This document shows positions 61,067-64,000 of a stretch of DNA of 64,000 nucleotides, piece by piece; position 1 is the first letter of the stretch; each line of letters begins with the position of its first letter. Both the position numbers and the translations under genes were made by a program. The notes beneath the pieces were generated by a model, which saw only the letters and a list, made by a program, of their open reading frames with translations, made no database searches and was not told the DNA's origin. Origin of the DNA: PFL42 sp963789825 (GTDB lineage Bacteria; Chloroflexota; Anaerolineae; Anaerolineales; E44-bin32); the NCBI GenBank assembly GCA_963789825.1, contig CAWBME010000002.1, positions 62,001 through 126,000 on the forward strand. The letters are read 5' to 3'.

Positions 61067-62069
61067 CTAATTTGCACTGCCTTTGCGCGCAGAATAGATG
61101 GCGACAGCGCCAAGCAAGATCAGACCCTTGATGATCCATTGCAGGTACGGATTGACACCCATCAGATTGAAGATGTTGTTCAACACCGACACGATCAGCA
61201 CCCCGGCGACCGTGCCGATCACGCCGCCCTTTCCGCCACCCAGCCGCGTGCCGCCGATCAGCACCGCGGTGATCGAGTCCAGATCGAAGCGGTCGTACTG
61301 CAGGCCGCCGACCCGCGGATCGCCCGCCCCCATCCGGGCGGCCAGGTACATGCCCGTGATGGCCGCCATGGCACTGCAGAACATGAAGGCGTAGGTGATC
61401 ACGCGGCGGGTCTGCACCCCCGACAGGCGGGCGATGACCTCGCTGCCGCCGGTGGCCTTGACGTGCCTCCCCCAGATCGTCCGGCTCAGCAGCACCCAGG
61501 TGACCGCCACCAGCGTGAACAGGAACACCACCGGGAAGGGAACGGGCCCGATCACGCCTTCGGCAAAGTACTCCCACCCGGGGGCGATGCTGCCGCCAGG
61601 CTTCTTGGCATACAGCAGCACCATGCCCTGGATGATTGCCCCGACGCCCATGGTGGCGATAAACGGCGCCACCCGCAAGCGGGTGATGATGTTGGCGTTG
61701 ACGAAGCCAAAGAACAAGCCCAGCGCCAGCAGGGCCACCACCATGCCCACCACCAGCGGCAGCGTCGTGTACTTCGCCATGAACCCGCTGGAGTACACGT
61801 TCATCAGGCTGACGATGGCGCCGACCGACAGATCGATTCCGCCGACCAGGATGGCCATGGTCTGCCCGACGCTGGCAATGCCCAGGGCCACACTCTGGCG
61901 CAGGACATTGGTGAAATTGCCGGGGTTGCGGAAATCGGGGATGAAGATGGCGGCCAAGAGAACGATCGTCAGCAGCAGCCCGTAGATGATCAGGACATCG
62001 CGCTGCTCGTCCAGGAAGCGGCGACCAGTCGAATGTTCTGCGGCGGGTGGCCATCGTTTCAGTTGCCAT
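61067..62069 (-). CDS. Sugar ABC transporter permease (RbsC type), frameshifted
   Basis: The ATG at 62069 overlaps the ATPase stop by 11 bases. The first helix is frameshifted near 62030. From FIPDFRNPGNFTNVLRQSVA the frame is continuous, with ASVGQTMAILVGGIDLSVGA, the conserved RbsC-type stretch after the third helix. Eight or more TM helices and GTRLGGGKGGVIGTVAGVLI are typical of the BPD_transp_2 family. Joined length about 334. It is the membrane channel of the sugar importer encoded with 62059-63561 and the binding protein at 63658. Confidence 0.9.
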
Positions 62070-63561
62070 CAGGTTTCCCATAGGTGGCAAGCATCATGAC
62101 CTTCTCTTCCGTGGCTTCGTCGCCCCGCAACTCACCTACGATCTCGCCCCGGTGCATGACGTACACCCGATCGCTCATTCCAACGATCTCCGGCAGCTCG
62201 GACGAGATCATCACGACCGCTTTGCCTTGGTCCGCCAGGTCACGCATCAGCTGCCAGATCTCGGCCTTGGCGCCGACGTCGATGCCGCGTGTCGGCTCGT
62301 CGAAGAGGATCAACTCCGGTCCGCTGATCAGCCACTTGGCCAGCACCACCTTCTGCCGGTTCCCGCCGCTCAGGTTTTCCACATCCGCACTCAGACTGGG
62401 AGCGCGCAGGCGCAGGTCCTGGGTGGTAGCTTCGACCACTTCGCGTTCCCGCTTGCGGTTGACCACGCCCCAGCGCTGCCGCCTGGAGAGACTGGGCAGG
62501 GCGGCATTCTCGGTCACCGTCTGTCCCAGCACCAGACCCTCGGCATTGCGGTCCTCGGTCAGGTAGCCGATCTTGTGCCGCATCGCCTGGCGGGGCGTGC
62601 GTAGCGTCACTCGTTGGCCGCCCATCCGAATTGTTCCGGCATCGATGCGCCGTGTGCCGAAGATGGCCTGGGCCAGCTCGGTCCGCCCGGCGCCTACCAG
62701 CCCCGAGATGCCGACAATCTCTCCCCGGTGGGCCGACAGGTGGATGTCCTTCAGGCGGTCGCCCACCCGCAGCCCCTCGATGCCCAGCACTTCCTCGCCG
62801 GCGGCGGCGCCGCGGGGCGGAAAGGTCTCCGAGAACGAGCGTCCGATCATCATGCGCACCAGCGACGGCCGGTCGATCTCGGATACGGCGAACGTGCCCA
62901 CGACCTTGCCGTCCTTGAACACCGTCACCCGGTCGGCGACCTCGAAGATCTCGGCGATGCGGTGAGAGATGTAGATCACGCCCACACCCTGTTCCTTGAG
63001 GGCCTTGATCACTCGGAACAGGTACTCCAGATCGCGCCCGCCGAGGGCGGCCGAGGGTTCGTCCATGATCACGATGCGAGCATTCAGCGATAAGGCCTTG
63101 GCGATCTCGACCATTTGTTGCTGAGCCATGCTCAGCCGTCCCAACTTGGCCCGCGGATCGATCTCGACGCCTAGCCGCTGCAACACTTCCCGTGCTCGGG
63201 CGGCTTCGTCTGCTTCATCGATCAGTCCCAGCCGCCCATGGGGCTCGCGGCCGAGGAACACGTTCTCGGCGACGTTCAGGTCGGGCAGCAGGTTGAGTTC
63301 CTGGTAGATGATGCTCACCCGGTGCTGTTGCGCCTCATGCGGGCTGGTCAGTCGAACGGTCTGGCCATCGATCAGGATAGCCCCGCTGTCGGGTTGATAA
63401 ACGCCGGCCAGGATCTTCATCAGCGTCGACTTGCCGGCGCCGTTCTCGCCCACGACGGCATGCACCTCGCCCGCCAGACACTCGAAGTCGACCCCGTCGA
63501 GCGCCACGACGCCGGGGAAGGTCTTGGTTATCTGGCGCATTTCAACCAGGCATTCCGCCAT
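62059..63561 (-). CDS. Sugar ABC transporter ATPase (RbsA/MglA type)
   Basis: This 500-residue protein has two nucleotide-binding domains, as in RbsA. The first has Walker A GENGAGKST (38-46), signature LSMAQQQMVEIAKAL and Walker B IVIMDEPSAAL. The second has GLVGAGRTE and LSGGNRQKVVLAKWL with ILFDEPTRGIDVG. It powers uptake of a monosaccharide, sugar acid or cyclitol. The gene follows the binding-protein gene after a stable stem-loop (63591-63622) and overlaps the permease. Intact. Confidence 0.95.
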   Translation of the reverse strand: MAECLVEMRQITKTFPGVVALDGVDFECLAGEVHAVVGENGAGKSTLMKILAGVYQPDSGAILIDGQTVRLTSPHEAQQHRVSIIYQELNLLPDLNVAENVFLGREPHGRLGLIDEADEAARAREVLQRLGVEIDPRAKLGRLSMAQQQMVEIAKALSLNARIVIMDEPSAALGGRDLEYLFRVIKALKEQGVGVIYISHRIAEIFEVADRVTVFKDGKVVGTFAVSEIDRPSLVRMMIGRSFSETFPPRGAAAGEEVLGIEGLRVGDRLKDIHLSAHRGEIVGISGLVGAGRTELAQAIFGTRRIDAGTIRMGGQRVTLRTPRQAMRHKIGYLTEDRNAEGLVLGQTVTENAALPSLSRRQRWGVVNRKREREVVEATTQDLRLRAPSLSADVENLSGGNRQKVVLAKWLISGPELILFDEPTRGIDVGAKAEIWQLMRDLADQGKAVVMISSELPEIVGMSDRVYVMHRGEIVGELRGDEATEEKVMMLATYGKPDGN

Positions 63562-63590
63562 TGCTTCCTCGCCCGCGCTGTCCGGGTTCC

Positions 63591-63622
63591 TGCTGGCCGA
63601 GGGGGAAGCCCCTCGGCCAGCA
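63591..63622 (-). terminator. Stem-loop between the binding-protein and ATPase genes
   Basis: TGCTGGCCGAGGGG pairs perfectly (14 bp) with CCCCTCGGCCAGCA around a GAAG loop. It lies just downstream of the binding-protein stop and before the ATPase start. In sugar ABC operons such a structure typically allows partial termination or mRNA protection, so that the binding protein is made in excess. Confidence 0.75.
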
Positions 63623-63657
63623 GTACTTCCCGTACAGAGAGCCGGCCGGAGTTGAGC

Positions 63658-64000
63658 CTACTCGCTGTAGAACTTCTCGCGCACTTCGGGCAGCATGTCG
63701 AGCCACAGCTCGTCCGACATGCCGGCGTTCCAGAACTCCGAGATGTTTTCAGCGGTGATCACGAGCGGAGCCACCTGGTGGTGGAACGGGATCGGCTGTC
63801 CCTGCAGCAGCGCCAGCGCGTCCTGGACGGCGACGTAGCCCATCCGGTTCGGGAAGCTGACGGCGGCAAACGGGAAGTTGTTCTCGGTCGCCTGGCGCAG
63901 GAACAGCGCCCAGTCCTCACCCGTGATCGGCGGCACGGTCATGCCGGCGGCCAACAGGGCTTCCACTACGCCCACACCCTGCAGGGCGCTGTCGGACCAG
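63658..64000 (-). CDS. Sugar ABC transporter substrate-binding protein, C-terminal fragment
   Basis: The minus-strand frame is open from the window edge to a stop at 63658, giving the last 113 or so residues. It starts WSDSALQGVGVVEALLAAGM and continues with VPPITGEDWALFLRQATENN and FAAVSFPNRMGYVAVQDALA, then ISEFWNAGMSDELWLDM. This is the C-terminal lobe of a periplasmic-binding-protein-like domain of the ribose-type (Peripla_BP_4) family. It is the binding component for the importer encoded downstream; the signal peptide lies outside the window. Confidence 0.9.
   Translation of the reverse strand, partial: WSDSALQGVGVVEALLAAGMTVPPITGEDWALFLRQATENNFPFAAVSFPNRMGYVAVQDALALLQGQPIPFHHQVAPLVITAENISEFWNAGMSDELWLDMLPEVREKFYSE

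Overview
The window is a GC-rich bacterial chromosome segment with about 55 supportable protein genes, one tRNA-Leu(CAA), no rRNA and no CRISPR array. The gene content suggests a Chloroflexota bacterium, probably Anaerolineae-like: lipoproteins with Pro/Thr linkers, two DUF3048 lipoproteins, a PepF-type M3 peptidase, DUF6325, DUF4013 and bacterial NBR1-type Ig domains. This assignment is inference, because no marker rRNA is present.

Layout. 1-4.5 kb: the 3' end of an MFS transporter, a ZIP-family metal transporter, a damaged K+ channel and small membrane proteins. 4.7-14.3 kb: a divergent segmental duplication. Each copy carries a small four-TM protein, an oppositely oriented lipoprotein and an anchored protein combining a solute-binding domain, an NBR1-like Ig domain and a META-like domain. 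One copy of the last gene is only a 3' remnant. 14.6-17.6 kb: a DUF6325 protein and a TrkA/TrkH-type K+ uptake pair. 17.7-18.0 kb: a cluster of palindromic repeats. 18-37.5 kb: mostly minus-strand housekeeping and surface genes (DUF4013, P-type ATPase, GH13, PepF, YchF, dipeptide-epimerase-like enzyme, bactofilin, P1 peptidase, adenosine-specific kinase family, two DUF3048 lipoproteins, DUF72, CoaBC). They are interrupted by a plus-strand tRNA-Leu and two paralogous anchored proteins. 38-41.4 kb: an M2-type metallopeptidase, a damaged hicAB pair and membrane proteins.

41.5-64 kb is the most interesting part: twenty consecutive minus-strand genes forming one apparent catabolic locus. In transcription order they are a sugar ABC importer (binding protein, ATPase, permease), a hydroxypyruvate-isomerase-like TIM barrel, an IolB/KduI-type isomerase, a DapA-family aldolase or dehydratase, a zinc polyol-type dehydrogenase, a UlaG-like lactonase, a beta-hydroxyacid dehydrogenase, a four-subunit molybdenum hydroxylase, an AAA+ and VWA pair, an aldehyde dehydrogenase, a 2-hydroxyacid dehydrogenase, a second TIM-barrel isomerase, a transketolase-like enzyme and XdhC. 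The molybdopterin subunit is split into two genes by an in-frame stop followed by a good ribosome binding site and ATG, as in nicotinate dehydrogenase NdhL/NdhM. The set suggests an oxidative sugar, sugar-acid or cyclitol pathway containing a Mo-dependent oxidation step. The substrate cannot be read from the sequence.

Quality caution. About twenty otherwise recognisable genes carry one or more frameshifts, including normally essential ones such as ychF. This density looks like uncorrected indel error in the assembly rather than gene decay. Frameshifted genes are therefore annotated over their full inferred span.
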